A stretch of 44,363 bases of DNA from Lingula anatina (Eukaryota; Brachiopoda; Lingulata; Lingulida; Lingulidae), in NCBI RefSeq assembly GCF_001039355.2, contig NW_019775894.1, positions 90,558-134,920 of the forward strand. Reading direction: 5' to 3'. The first letter of the stretch is position 1. Every line of letters begins with the position of its first letter. The translations under genes and the position numbers were made by a program. Positions 32,609 through 42,878 of this stretch are shown in pieces. Below the pieces are notes generated by a model that saw only the letters and a program-made list of their open reading frames with translations, did not search any database and was not told the origin of the DNA.

Positions 32609-33066
32609 GGCATTTTTAAAACGTTTTCGTGCGTTTTCTATGTTTTGATTACGCACAGTCAGGTCAGTTATCTGCTACCGTTAACCATGTAAAAACGGTA
32701 CTACCTGTCCATGGTCGAGCCGTCGGCGACTAAACCGGCAAAACCTTGTTGGGCTTGCCCAGCAAGGATAAGGGCATCAGGACGCCCTGAGGGAACTAAA
32801 TAATCCCTCAAAGATCTGCTGATCATCCTGGGCCCTCATTAGCAGACCCTGCAGGACCCATGCAACAAAGAAGGAAGAATCCACGACGCCGAATGAATAT
32901 AGACTATTAAATAAGAAATATTACTGTTTTAATTAAAGATTAATATATTTAAGAGTATCGTAAATTATATATACTATTTTTTTATAAATGTTAATGTCAC
33001 GTAAATTAAAAAAAAAAAAATCTTATTATATATATTTTTTTTTTTTCGGGAAAAAATGAAGGAATA
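32609..33066. other. AT-rich sequence, possible LTR-element 3' end
   Basis: A GC-richer piece at 32710-32880 contains a frame ending SGRPEGTK, followed by AT-rich sequence and a purine tract (GGGAAAAAATGAAGGA) just before 33067. This could be the 3' end of a decayed retroelement. The evidence is weak. Confidence 0.25.
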
Positions 33067-33290
33067 TGTCGGGAGCGTCCGAAGATCAAGAGATGACCTA
33101 ATTACGTAAATAGAATTCATTAACTTTGTGCGCTGATTGGACGTTGGTCCTGCAGCAGAATATCCACCTAAAGATCGTCATGATAAGAAAACTTGTATAA
33201 AAGATCGTTCTGGTTATAATTCGAGGTCAGTTGTTTAATAAAGCAGCGTTACGTTGATTTATCCTTGTGGTTGACTTGGTTTCTGGCGCA
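33067..33290 (+). mobile_element. Possible second LTR (about 220 bp)
   Basis: Starts TGTCGGGAGCG after a polypurine tract. It contains TATAAAAG at about 33197 and AATAAAG at about 33237 and reaches TTCTGGCGCACACA. Spacing of TATA and polyadenylation signals fits a short LTR. The right boundary is uncertain, and it has no similarity to the LTR at 31436. Confidence 0.3.
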
Positions 33291-33489
33291 CACACTTACG
33301 TGAAGTTTTAGACATACGAATCTGGGATCGATCGTGAGAGTGAAAGGTTACTTGTGTAAGTGAGCGTAAGTGAACGATAGTGAGTGAAAGCTTTCTACCA
33401 TTTAGTACGTTCAGTACATTGAGGCACGCGCAGTCTGGTAATAAATTAACGGTGTACACGTAAAAACAGACCTATTTTGCTTGATTCAT

Positions 33490-33495
33490 TTTATT
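33490..33495 (-). terminator. Polyadenylation signal of peptide gene A
   Basis: AATAAA on the minus strand, 266 bases past the stop. It is conserved at the same place in copy B (40345-40350). Confidence 0.45.
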
Positions 33496-33755
33496 GATTT
33501 CCAAAATGAAACTATGATTAGATCAATTTTATGAACTCTGCTACCTATGCAAATGTCCATATCCAAATATTATTAGTCCTGAAAGTAAATGGAAAAATTG
33601 AAAAATCAAAATCCGTATAATTATTATACTGAACTGAAGTAGATCAATTATCGGACTTAATTAATAAATCAATTCTTGATTAACGCTGGCCAACTATATA
33701 AATTAAAGTGGAAAACGATACCGATGTAATGTTTATCTACTGTGACGGCGCATCT

Positions 33756-35367
33756 TTAATGTGGACGATATGGGGTAAAACATCTTAAGGCTACAGGTTG
33801 TAATACGGTACTTACACACAAATCACAAACGCACTTCCTGGAATGGCAGTTGTAGACTTGACATACAGAACAATAGTTTTTGCAGTCAGCTTTAACGTAA
33901 CACGTGTAATCTCTCTTAATCTCAGCGGGTTCCATATCTTCTCTCAAAGCATTGTCCTCGGCGTCTGTTCCAGTAGGCCCAGCAGATATTTCTGGAAAAA
34001 CATGAATATTACATGTATTTTGTGCACGTTATTTAGGCTGTGTTATACCAAGCTGATGGATATGGTTGCTAAACACATGTGTAAGGGGTGGATCTTTAAG
34101 AAAAGGATAAAACTGAGGCTTCCACCAGCCCAAACTAAACAACATAGCACAACCAGTCATCAACCACGGGAGGTTGCCAAAATGTTTGAAAATCTTTAAA
34201 GATGACTTACAGGAATTGCATTGAGTAAACTGGAAAGGAAATTGAGAAACTGCTTTTAAATCTTTAAAGATGCAAATGCGAACTGTATTGAGCATTTGAG
34301 TAATGCATGCATGTGCAGTAATCGAAACAAGATTTTCTGGTTTTATAAGTTATTGCTGTTTACAAGAGGGATACATTAGTGATACATAAAGCTGTAGATA
34401 AAACACCATTGCCCACGTAGACGTATTATGATAATACTGTAGGCCCTATATTAAACCTCAGACTATGTTTTGAGTTATGGGAAAACAAAAAGCGAGGTAA
34501 TATGCAGACATTGAAACTCGATGTTTTGGTTTTCTAAAGAGGGTTACATTAGTGATAAATAGGCGTGCAGACAGAATTTTGTATATATACAACGCAAATT
34601 ATGTTTTGATTCTTGGGAAAACAAAAGCCAATACTGACAAAATTTACGTGTATCCAAATGGAGTTGTTATGTGAGAAGTCGCACCACGTCTAAACACAAA
34701 AGGGGCCATCCCACAATAAACTGTCTATATATCACAAATTTTGTCAGGAAATATTGTCTTTTTTTCCTTTTTATATTTCCTTTTTTAAAGCACATACAAT
34801 GGATTTATAAATTATGTTTTGCAATTCTCTGCATTCAAAGTTCTATTCTTCTGTATTTAAGGTGAAATTTAAAAAAAATTGCAATTCCTACATTTAACAT
34901 TGTTAAGTATGCCTATCACGAGCTTGATTTACAATGTTCCGTTCAAATTTCTCCTTCTGTCACATTCACCATGAAAATTTCCACGTACCCATCTGTTGGG
35001 CCCTACTCATCCAATTAGGTTAATATTTGCATCTCTATGACCGAACAGTGGACTTACTAGTCCACGAGTCAAATGTGGCCAACCCACTTGAATCCTTTCC
35101 CTGGGTTAATCCATTCAGTTTTTATTAGCGGATAAGCGGCAATCTTTTTAGTGGGTCACCATATTTGACTCGCGAACAAATCCACTGATCTGAAGCCCGC
35201 CTATAATATCAGAGCACTTGTTTTCTACATAAATTTGCATAAGTTCTTTCTCTCTATAAAGAAACATAATTTTTCTTATTCATAACTATCAAGAGGGTTT
35301 GTTATCAAATAAAGTCTTTACCTTGGGTGGCAATAACGAGTGAAATCAAGAGCAGGATCATCTTCAT
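33756..35367 (-). CDS. Myticin-like cysteine-rich secreted peptide A (two exons)
   Basis: Exon 1 (35367-35322) encodes the signal peptide MKMILLLISLVIATQ and stops at CAAG|GTAAAG in phase 1. Exon 2 (33991-33756) follows TTTTTCCAG. The precursor is 93 residues: signal, an acidic pro-segment (ISAGPTGTDAEDNALRED), a Lys-Arg pair three residues before the first cysteine, and eight cysteines spaced C-x5-C-x3-C-x2-C-x4-C-x4-C-x-C-x2-C. The CxxxC and CxC signature and the C-x-C-x2-C end recall bivalve myticins and other CS-alpha-beta antimicrobial peptides. The loops before cysteines 4 and 6 are shorter than in gene B. A conserved GTAAGT directly after the eighth Cys codon (33815-33810) may be a further donor; if unused, the tail is VSTVLQPVALRCFTPYRPH with a ninth cysteine. 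A secreted host-defence role is inference from structure. Confidence 0.65.
35046..35187. mobile_element. 142-bp foldback element
   Basis: CAGTGGACTT, CGAGTCAAATGTGG and ACCCACT at the left are mirrored by AGTGGGT, CCATATTTGACTCG and AATCCACTG at the right. No coding capacity. It lies in the intron of peptide gene A and has no counterpart in copy B. Confidence 0.65.
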
Positions 35368-35959
35368 TCTGAACCTCACTTGGATGAAATGTTCGGAAGG
35401 TATCTGAGATGTGGCAGATAGGATGTTCTTCGTCGATGCCGAGCGATATAGGTAATGGTTTGCCTGGGCTGCAATATATTTCAACAGAAAACATGCTGGT
35501 AGAAATTGATCGTGTTTAGGCGACGTCGCACGATTTGCACTTTTTCCAAATAACGAATCAGTCTCGTGACCAGGGTCCTTAGGTGAAGGTTGATCAGTCA
35601 TATTCCATTGGTGAAGTTTAGTTAGAAATGATTCTAAAAATCTTTACTCTAGAGACAATGAAATCCCTCTTTTTGAAACAACTTTGCTCGATAGTTAGGG
35701 AGCTGGAGTTCCTTTCTATTTTGATGCCTATTCACACTGCAGAGAGAGATGGATTCTGACAAACAACCACCATCTTCAAACTTCAGATTAAATAAGGGTC
35801 TCTTTCTGCCGTTTCACCTTTTCTTCTATTTCTTCAAAAACATTCAGCAATTGCATTTAATTAGCACTTAAAACAGACATGAAAAGAAGTGTTTGATGTG
35901 GTCTTGTGCCATTTTGTATGTAATTGAACCTCCCTACCCCCTCTCCCCGTCCCGTCCCG

Positions 35960-36180
35960 TGGCTGGTGACATGGATGTCGGATTCAAAGATTTTGGTTGA
36001 ATTCCAGTCAATACTGTGGCCGGTGTCTATTACGTGTTCAGAATTGGCAGAGCTGGCATTGCCTACAGCCACTGATTTTCTGTGTTTACTAACACTGGTC
36101 TTGTAAACCTGCCTCACCAATGTAACAGGAATTGCAGTCATGGCAGTTGATCCTATATTTATGTAGTCCCAGAAGGCTCT
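35960..36180 (-). pseudogene. GIY-YIG endonuclease relic of a Penelope-like element
   Basis: On the minus strand one frame gives INCHDCNSCYIGEAG, the cysteine-rich lead and Y-I-G core of Penelope-type GIY-YIG domains. After a frameshift another frame gives SKHRKSVAVGNASSANSEH followed by VIDTGHSIDWNSTKI, the family's His-containing part. No reverse-transcriptase sequence is seen. It is absent from module copy B, so it was inserted in A after duplication or deleted from B. Confidence 0.6.
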
Positions 36181-36812
36181 CCTTGAGCAGTCTTGTCCTT
36201 TGGCCTTGTCCTTTTCGGCTTGTGTTTGATAATTTTCTTTTATGAGGCATTTAACGTTTTAACGCCTGATCATGTCTCTATTGTGCTTGATCTTGCGAGG
36301 TTATCATAACGTTCATTGATTGTTAAATTTTTATTGTTACTCCATTATTTACCATGATAATCAATAAGAGTGACATACGAGTGCAGTAGTGTGAGGCCGT
36401 GTTGTCGTCTGCTAAAAACGTGATACTGCGTTGTTCTTACCTGTATACGTATTAATACGCAAAAGCAATTAGTTCGAAATGCCACACGTCAAAAACGTCA
36501 AATTTACGCACATTTTATTGTTTAAGTAGATCATAGCAAAAATAATGATCTATTAGCAATTACGCTGCCTGACAGTTATCATAACTTTATTTTTTTTGTG
36601 TATGGATACAGGGATTATTTCACTCATATTTCGGTTTAAAATCAGTAATTTTCGATCAAGATGGCGAAGTACAGTGGGGTTACAGGGTATTAATGCATGG
36701 CTTTCCCAGGTCAAGACGTAATTGTTGATATTCGGTTATTACAACGGTTATGTCCCAGTAAGTTCTAATAGCGGGGTAATGCCTTAAGATGAGCAAGGTT
36801 CAATAGAACAAA

Positions 36813-37070
36813 CTCAGGGACTATTCTACAGATATTTGGATCGATCTATCTCCCTGGGTAGTCTCACTAATTGCTGTCAACTTGACCGGCATAAATGTCT
36901 GTCACGCCTAGTAAAGCTGCTAGGGAGTAATTAAATTATCTATACCCCTTAGTTGATTCGGTAGGTTTGACAGACATATAAGCCGGTTATTTGATAGCAA
37001 TTTAGTTAGACTTCCCAGGGAGTAAGGTCGATCCAGATGGATCGATCTAAGCATGGGAACCCAGTCTTAG
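36813..37070 (+). mobile_element. Foldback MITE, family 1, copy 4
   Basis: Starts CTCAGGGACTATTC and ends GGAACCCAGTCTTAG, with the shared GATCGATCTATCTCC and GGTCGATCCAGATGGATC blocks. Module B reads GTGAGCAAGTTGTCCCG without interruption at about 43729, so B keeps the empty site. The comparison places the left edge slightly earlier, near 36797. Confidence 0.75.
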
Positions 37071-37085
37071 TTGTCCCGTCATCTC

Positions 37086-37215
37086 CCCAGCAGGCAAACG
37101 ACATTGATTCTACGTTGATTCAACCAAGAAGTTGTTGTATAACTTCTTGATTCAACGTTGATCCACCAAAATTAACGTTGATTCAACGGTGAATCAATGT
37201 CGTTTGTCTGCTGGG
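37086..37215. mobile_element. 130-bp palindromic MITE with CCCAGCAG ends
   Basis: CCCAGCAGGCAAACGACATT at the left mirrors AATGTCGTTTGTCTGCTGGG at the right with one mismatch. The interior is made of TTGATTCAACGTTGAT-type words in both directions. Module B has an unbroken CATCTCGTCTCATTATAACC at about 43746, the empty site. Confidence 0.8.
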
Positions 37216-37869
37216 TCGTTTCATTATCACCGCCATTTTTCATGTCTTAATTATTTTGAAGCTATGTGGGCTTTTATTGCTGTAGAAATTTGCAAGGCCT
37301 ACTATTTAAAACAAAAAATCGTCTCTACAGGAATTGGAATATTAAACATGCATTGGGCTGTTTCTTGTCACGTAGGAAAACCCTATTCTCAAAATGTCTG
37401 AGCATGAGCTGCTCGTGCAACACTTTATTGCATAAATTGGCTGTAAGCCTACAGCAATTAAAAGAATGGAAAATAAACTGCTAAAGGAAAGGAAACTGCG
37501 TCTAAGTGAAAATGGCTGCCATTATTGATGGACCATATGCACAAATTCCCCATATAAATTGTGGGTAGAACAGTAGTTACGTAATTTGACTGTCTGCACC
37601 ATTTTCGCGCGTTTCAAACGATATTGTAGTCGAATCTTTCATCTTTTTTTTTGCGATAAACAAAACAATTTAACATGCGTATAATTTTATATACACCGTT
37701 TTTAATTCCACGTAACGACTGTAGAACTTATCTGTAGATTCAACATATAAATATTAATGCGCTAGTTGTGATTGTTGCAAACACGACTTAGTACAGATGG
37801 TTTCACAATAAAGCTATATTTCTGATGTGAAATTAGAAATTTGGTATATCTGTTTGTGATATGTTTCTT

Positions 37870-38280
37870 CAGGGCCGTAGCCTGAGCAAAATGCCGGGGG
37901 GGGGGGGCGGGCAGAAAGCGGACACGAGGGGGCGAAGGGTGTGTGAAAGGGGTGTCCCCCTCCCACGGTGTGGAAAATTTTTAAAAACTGTATGTATAAT
38001 ACTGCATTCTGGCGCATTTTAACTGTTATTTATTGCTCAATCAGAAGTCGGAAATTGTGGGCTCATTTTGCCATAAGTACAGTCATTTTTTCAACACAAC
38101 ACGCCAATTGGACTTCATTTCCTAGATTGTCTCAGTATCAGAAATAAAGTTATTTGCATCTTCCTCTGTGGACAAGCAAGAGAGCCAATCCGTGCATTTT
38201 CTCACAGAATTGATACCAACTTTGCAATTTTTTTTACCTTTGCTTCCCCCCCCCCCCCCCCCCCGGAGGCTACGGCCCTG
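37870..38280. mobile_element. 411-bp hAT-like non-autonomous element
   Basis: Left end CAGGGCCGTAGCC and right end GGCTACGGCCCTG are exact inverted repeats of 13 bp, each next to a long G or C run. TTCTT stands directly outside both ends. CAGGG-type termini suggest the hAT group, but the clear flanking match is 5 bp, not the usual 8. The interior has no transposase. Confidence 0.65.
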
Positions 38281-38444
38281 TTCTTTTACATCTAATCAAG
38301 CTACTAGGGCAGTTCTTTTAAATATGATAAACATTTACAACTTTTAATAACAGCTATAAAATCCCTTTGGTTAGAATGGTCACTAATGCTCAACGCAGGG
38401 TGCGATTTACTTTCTTTTTGTTTTCTTATTTATCCGATGACATA

Positions 38445-39831
38445 CACACACTGGACAAAAGAAGTGTCACTCCCTAACTCAGAGTAATGAAAGTAGGCAG
38501 ATCTTGGGTACTTATAATGCCTGGTCTACTTATAATGTGACTAATGAGTATAAAACTGCTATACCATGGAATTGTATTGTTGGTCTTGTACATGTACAGC
38601 AAATATTATTCCTGTCTTCCTCCAATATGGCAAGATACAGGTAATTATCTAACGGCTATAGGTGCAAGTTATTAACCTGAAGAGGCGGAATATAAGCAAT
38701 GTCAGTATATCGATACAATTGAATTGTTTAGTCAGAACCGTGCAGAGGGTCTGGTCTCAGTATAGAAACACTGGATCAAGAGACAAAATGTTTCTGATGG
38801 GTCGTCCAAGAAAAACTACTGGCCGTAAAGACCGACGACTGATTTTGATGTCCAGGTTGTCAAAGTTCGACACTGATTGTCAGTTGACAACACAGTGGAA
38901 CAATTTCACACATAAGAATGTGTCTGTGAAAATTGCTAGGCGTCGGTTACATGCTCATAGAGTGTAAAGCAGGGTAGCAAGACTGAAACCTCTTTTAGCG
39001 TTACAAAAAAGGCAACGTAGAGTGAACTAGGGTCAACAGGATCTGGAACTGGGCAGTCCATGACAATTGGTCCTACATATTGTTTTCTGATGAGTGTCGC
39101 TTTGGTCTTACCTCTGATGGCAGACGGGTACGATGCTAGCGAACTGCTGGTAAAGCATTTAAACCACATGTACTTAATTTTCGAACCCAGAGCAGCATAT
39201 TCATCATGGATTGGGGCTGCATCAGCATCCATGGCGTGGGCGAATTGATAGTGGTTTATGAAAACATGAATAACTAGAAATATATCGATGTTTTGGAGTC
39301 AAGCTTGCTACCATCTATTACTAACATGTTTGGTGACAGGAATTATCCATTTGTTCACCAGGATGACAATGTTCCTTGTCACAGGACCAGAGCAGTTGAT
39401 GATTGGTTTTACCAACAGGACATTCGCAGGGTGATGTGGCTTGCCCTGAGTCCGGTTGAAAACATAATAGAAAATGTGTGGAATGATATGTCAAAACTTT
39501 GGATGAATGCCCGTCTAACAAGCAGAGAAACTCTGTTATATTCAGTGTTTCATGCTTGGGCCAGCATAAGCCCTGAACGCATCAGACAATTATATGAATC
39601 CTTGCTTCGTAGGCTGGTACCTATTATTAGGTCACGTGGCTATGCCACTAAGTACTAATTTTGGACTTGAAATTGCACATTTTGGTAGAATGTATATTTT
39701 TTTCTCATTTTGTGATTTTTTGTGAAATTTGATGTTAATAAAATGATACCAGGAGCATATCATTCCACAGTCATTTATCTCCCCCATAGTATTGGCTCAG
39801 TAGGGGTGACACTTCTTTTGTCCAGTGTGTG
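38445..39831 (+). mobile_element. Tc1-type transposon, degenerate but full length
   Basis: 1,387 bp with terminal inverted repeats of about 28 bp (CACACACTGGACAAAAGAAG then TGTCAC) and TA on both sides (38443-38444, 39832-39833). It contains a broken transposase. It lies between module copies A and B. Confidence 0.92.
38627..39658 (+). pseudogene. Tc1-family transposase, DD34E, broken
   Basis: An N-terminal helix-turn-helix piece (TVQRVWSQYRNTGS) with the GRPRKTT motif is followed by frameshifts and stops near 38965-39030 and 39130. First catalytic Asp at 39089 (FSDECRF); second at 39365 (QDDNVPCHR); Glu at 39470 (ENVWNDM). Thirty-four residues lie between the last two, so this is the DD34E class. 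The last open piece, 39293-39658, reaches a natural stop. The protein cannot be made as it stands. Confidence 0.88.
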
Positions 39832-40344
39832 TACCTCTTTTTTATACATATAAAAACTTTCAAAAGATATAAATTAAGTATAAATTAAGTAAAAATAATC
39901 TTCGTTTTTAACGAGAGATTTAAAGAGAGAGAGAGAGAGCCTTCCCAATAGCTGTCAGATATTCGTTTATGTTGACACATCTATTCTATCTCAAAAGGAT
40001 CCTAAACAGTGAAACATGGCTTCCGTTTTGTTTAAATAATTCAAAACCATGAAACATTTGAACGTTGCTGATATTTTACCCCAACAACAAAAACCATTTC
40101 CAGTAGAGCAGTTGTTGGCATGAACAGTCGAAGAGAAAATTACAAATTGGCCATGATTTAACTTTTCACACTACCCTCTGAATAAAGAAAAAATATTTCA
40201 ATCGATGTTTCAATAAATACAAAAAGATGTTCACATCTCCGAATGTGTTAGGTGAGACCGCAAACAAATGAAATCTGGCGCTCGTGTAGTCTTGGTGTTA
40301 AACCAACGGTTTACATGTAAATTCATAGATTTTGTTTGCTTCAT

Positions 40345-40350
40345 TTTATT
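40345..40350 (-). terminator. Polyadenylation signal of peptide gene B
   Basis: AATAAA on the minus strand about 360 bases past the stop, conserved with copy A. Confidence 0.45.
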
Positions 40351-40705
40351 AACTTCCGAATGAAATGAAATTAAGATTTGATCAATTTAATGGCCTCTGC
40401 TTCCTGTTGAAATGCCCATATTCAGATATTATAATTACTGAAAGAAAAGTAAAAAATTGAAAATAATTACAATTATCATAATTGACATATACTGAACTCA
40501 AGAACACAAATTTTAAGTTAATAAAAATAAAAAAGTAGTCAATTGAAATTAATAAATCCATTCTGAAACTGGTCCATGGAACTTAAGTTACGCACCAATC
40601 GCTAGCCAACCATACAGATAAAAGTAGAAAACGATATTGATGTAAAGTCAAAATGGACGATATGGGGTAAAAGTGACGCATAACTATTGAAAACATCTTA
40701 AGGCT

Positions 40706-41797
40706 TCATGTTGTGGTACTTACACACGGTTCACAATTGCACACCCCGCCATAGTTGCCGAAAAGGTGGCAGCTGTAACCTCGACATCCATAGTTTTGGC
40801 AGTAGTTTTGGCAGTCATCGTCAGCCTCACAGTTGATAACTCTCTTAGTCTTATTGGGTACCATGCCTTCTCGCACAACCCTGCTTCCAGTATCTGCTTG
40901 CACAGGTCCAGCAGAGATTTCTGTAAAAATGAATATAAAAAAAACATTTTGTGCACCGGGAAAATGTTAACTTTTGGTTTACAAGTTGCGTTTGTTAGAC
41001 TATATATATGCTCTACCAAGCCGATGGATACAGGTCTGCTAAATGCATAAATAAGTGAATATAAAAAAAGATGAGCCTGTGTCTTCTAGCTATCATCGGC
41101 AAAATATAGCATCATACCATAGAAATAACCAGTCGTCTGCCTCGGAAGACTGAGAAAATGTTTTTAATCTTAAAAAATGGCTTATACGCATGGCACTGAG
41201 TAATTTGGAAAGTATGTTGAAAAATTATTTTTAAATCTTACAAGATGGCTTATACGAATTGTATTGAGTGATACGCATAATATTTTGGATTTTCAAAAGA
41301 GGGTTATTAAGGGTGATAAATAGGCGTGCAGAAAATCATTGTTGCCCTCGTAGAATTGCATTTTGTATATAAAAAACGCTAATTATGTTTAGATTCATGG
41401 GAAAACAAAGAGCATGACAGCCAATATTGACAAAATTCACGTGTATCCAGTCGGAGTTGTTATGTAAACAGTCAAACGCGATCATCCCACACATAAACTG
41501 TCTGTATTTCATGGAAATTGTCAGTAAATATTGTGTATGTTTTTATATTTCGTGTTTGCACTACGTACAATAAATCTATAAATAGTATTTGTAATTTTTC
41601 ACATCCCCTTTGCTTTATATTGGCATATCTATATAATATCAAGGTATTTGGTGTCTATAATAATCTGCATAAGTTCTTCCTCTCTGTAAAGAAACATATT
41701 TTTCTTCTTGGTAACTATCCAGAGGACTTGTTATAAAAAAATCCTTACCTTGCGTAGCAATAGCGACAAGTAAAATTAAGACCAGGACCATCTTCAT
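40706..41797 (-). CDS. Myticin-like cysteine-rich secreted peptide B (two exons)
   Basis: Exon 1 (41797-41749) encodes the signal peptide MKMVLVLILLVAIATQ and ends at CAAG|GTAAGG in phase 1. Exon 2 (40920-40706) follows TTTTTACAG. The 87-residue precursor has a pro-segment (ISAGPVQADTGSRVVREG), Lys-Arg three residues before the first cysteine as in gene A, and eight cysteines spaced C-x6-C-x3-C-x4-C-x4-C-x9-C-x-C-x2-C. From the second to the fifth cysteine and from the sixth to the eighth this equals the myticin spacing. The mature part is rich in Asn, Tyr and Gly (CQNYCQNYGC, HLFGNYGGVC) and not strongly basic, unlike typical mussel peptides. A GTAAGT follows the last cysteine codon (40723-40718), as in A. 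Unspliced, the tail is VSTTT. Secretion is well supported; antimicrobial activity is inference. Confidence 0.7.
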
Positions 41798-42149
41798 TCT
41801 GAACCGTATCAACCACACGGATGAAATATTCTAATGGTTTCTGAGCTGTGGCAGAGAGGGAGTTCTGTGCCGATGCCGAGCGATATAGGCAATGACTTGT
41901 TTGAACTGAAATATAAGTACATTTCTGCAGAAAACATGCTGGTAGAAATTAATCGTTTTTTAAACGACGTCATGCCATTTGCATATTTACTACATGAACA
42001 ATAAGAACACAAACACGCTTTTCTTTATCAATGACATAAAACAGTTATTCATATGCCATAAATTGTTTTTCTTAAGAAATATGATGTCTTATGCTCAACT
42101 GAGAGTGCCAGTTGGGGATCTGGAGTTCATTTCTATTTCCAAAAAACAC

Positions 42150-42878
42150 TATTTACGGACGTTATGGATAGAGTATATATTAGCAACAGAAAGAAAAAAG
42201 CCTGAATGATTAAATATATTGTGATCGGAAAGTTACAAATAAATGTCGTGATTATTGTATGTTGAGATTTATTTAGGTTTTAGTTGTCACAATAGGACTT
42301 CAAATGCGCCTCACAGTATTATTAAATATCTTCCGACTCACGTAAACTATCGAGGTAGAAATTACAGCCTAGAAGGGACCGTGTTCGTTTTTCATATTAT
42401 CCAAAACGACCCTGCACCAGTCTTTGTGTCTGCGGTGCCAAAGACAAACGTCCAGTCTACTTAACAAACTACCTACTGTATATTTGACTGTTACCACTCT
42501 CTTCCACTCCAACCCCCTCTTGTAATTAAGTTTGTATCTTCAGCCATAATGTTTTGACAACAAAAATTACACCTGTCAAACATTGCAATGTTTTATCACT
42601 TATAAAATAGTGACTTGTTATTGAGGCTGTCATTAAATTCTCATCAGCATTCACAAGCATACTATGAGTTTTTCAGGACTGCTATTCTTTCTATTTTTCA
42701 TGGTGTAATTTCGACAAAGAACACTTGCCCGTATCGTTGTAATGAAAGGCTTTTAGAAAACTATACCGGTGCTGGCATTGAGACGTGAAAGAAAGAGAAG
42801 CTTGTTTTATTTAAAGTTGGTCAAAAAAGGTGTTTGTTTGTCAGAACCCATCTTTCTATGCAGTGTGAATAGACATCG
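42150..42878. other. Segment inverted or inserted in module B relative to A
   Basis: Copy A reads straight from GGAGTTCCTTTCTATTTT to CTATTCACACTGCA..GAGATGGATTCTGAC (35705-35760). In B the first part is at 42121, but the second is found as its reverse complement at about 42836-42875 (GTCAGAACCCATCTTTCTATG). The material between matches module C in direct orientation. Confidence 0.5.

Larger units (their letters stand above)
33480..38420. repeat. Peptide-gene module, copy A
   Basis: Collinear with 40330-44363. Matching blocks include TTCATTTTATT..TTCC at 33486 and 40341, GGACGATATGGGGTAAAA at 33762 and 40652, the two peptide exons, GTTGTCGTCTGCT at 36401 and 43343, AATTAGTTCGAAATGCCAC, and TTTTCGATCAAGATGGCGAA. 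Copy A carries insertions absent from B: a foldback at 35046, a GIY-YIG relic at about 35960, MITEs at 36813 and 37086, and a hAT-like MITE at 37870 (the last beyond the part of B in view). Confidence 0.8.

Noticed and set aside
32356-32613. Minus-strand frame with repeated Q-D-R-S-V-E-D-P
   Set aside because: It is explained by the 27-bp tandem repeat; no orthologue-like sequence on either side.
35305-35601. Minus-strand frame of 98 codons containing the peptide A signal sequence
   Set aside because: The segment before MKMILLL is the 5' UTR region, which in copy B is not an open frame in the same phase; the conserved start is the ATG at 35367.
38936-39521. Minus-strand frames inside the Tc1 element
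   Set aside because: They lie antisense to the DD34E transposase and match nothing recognisable.
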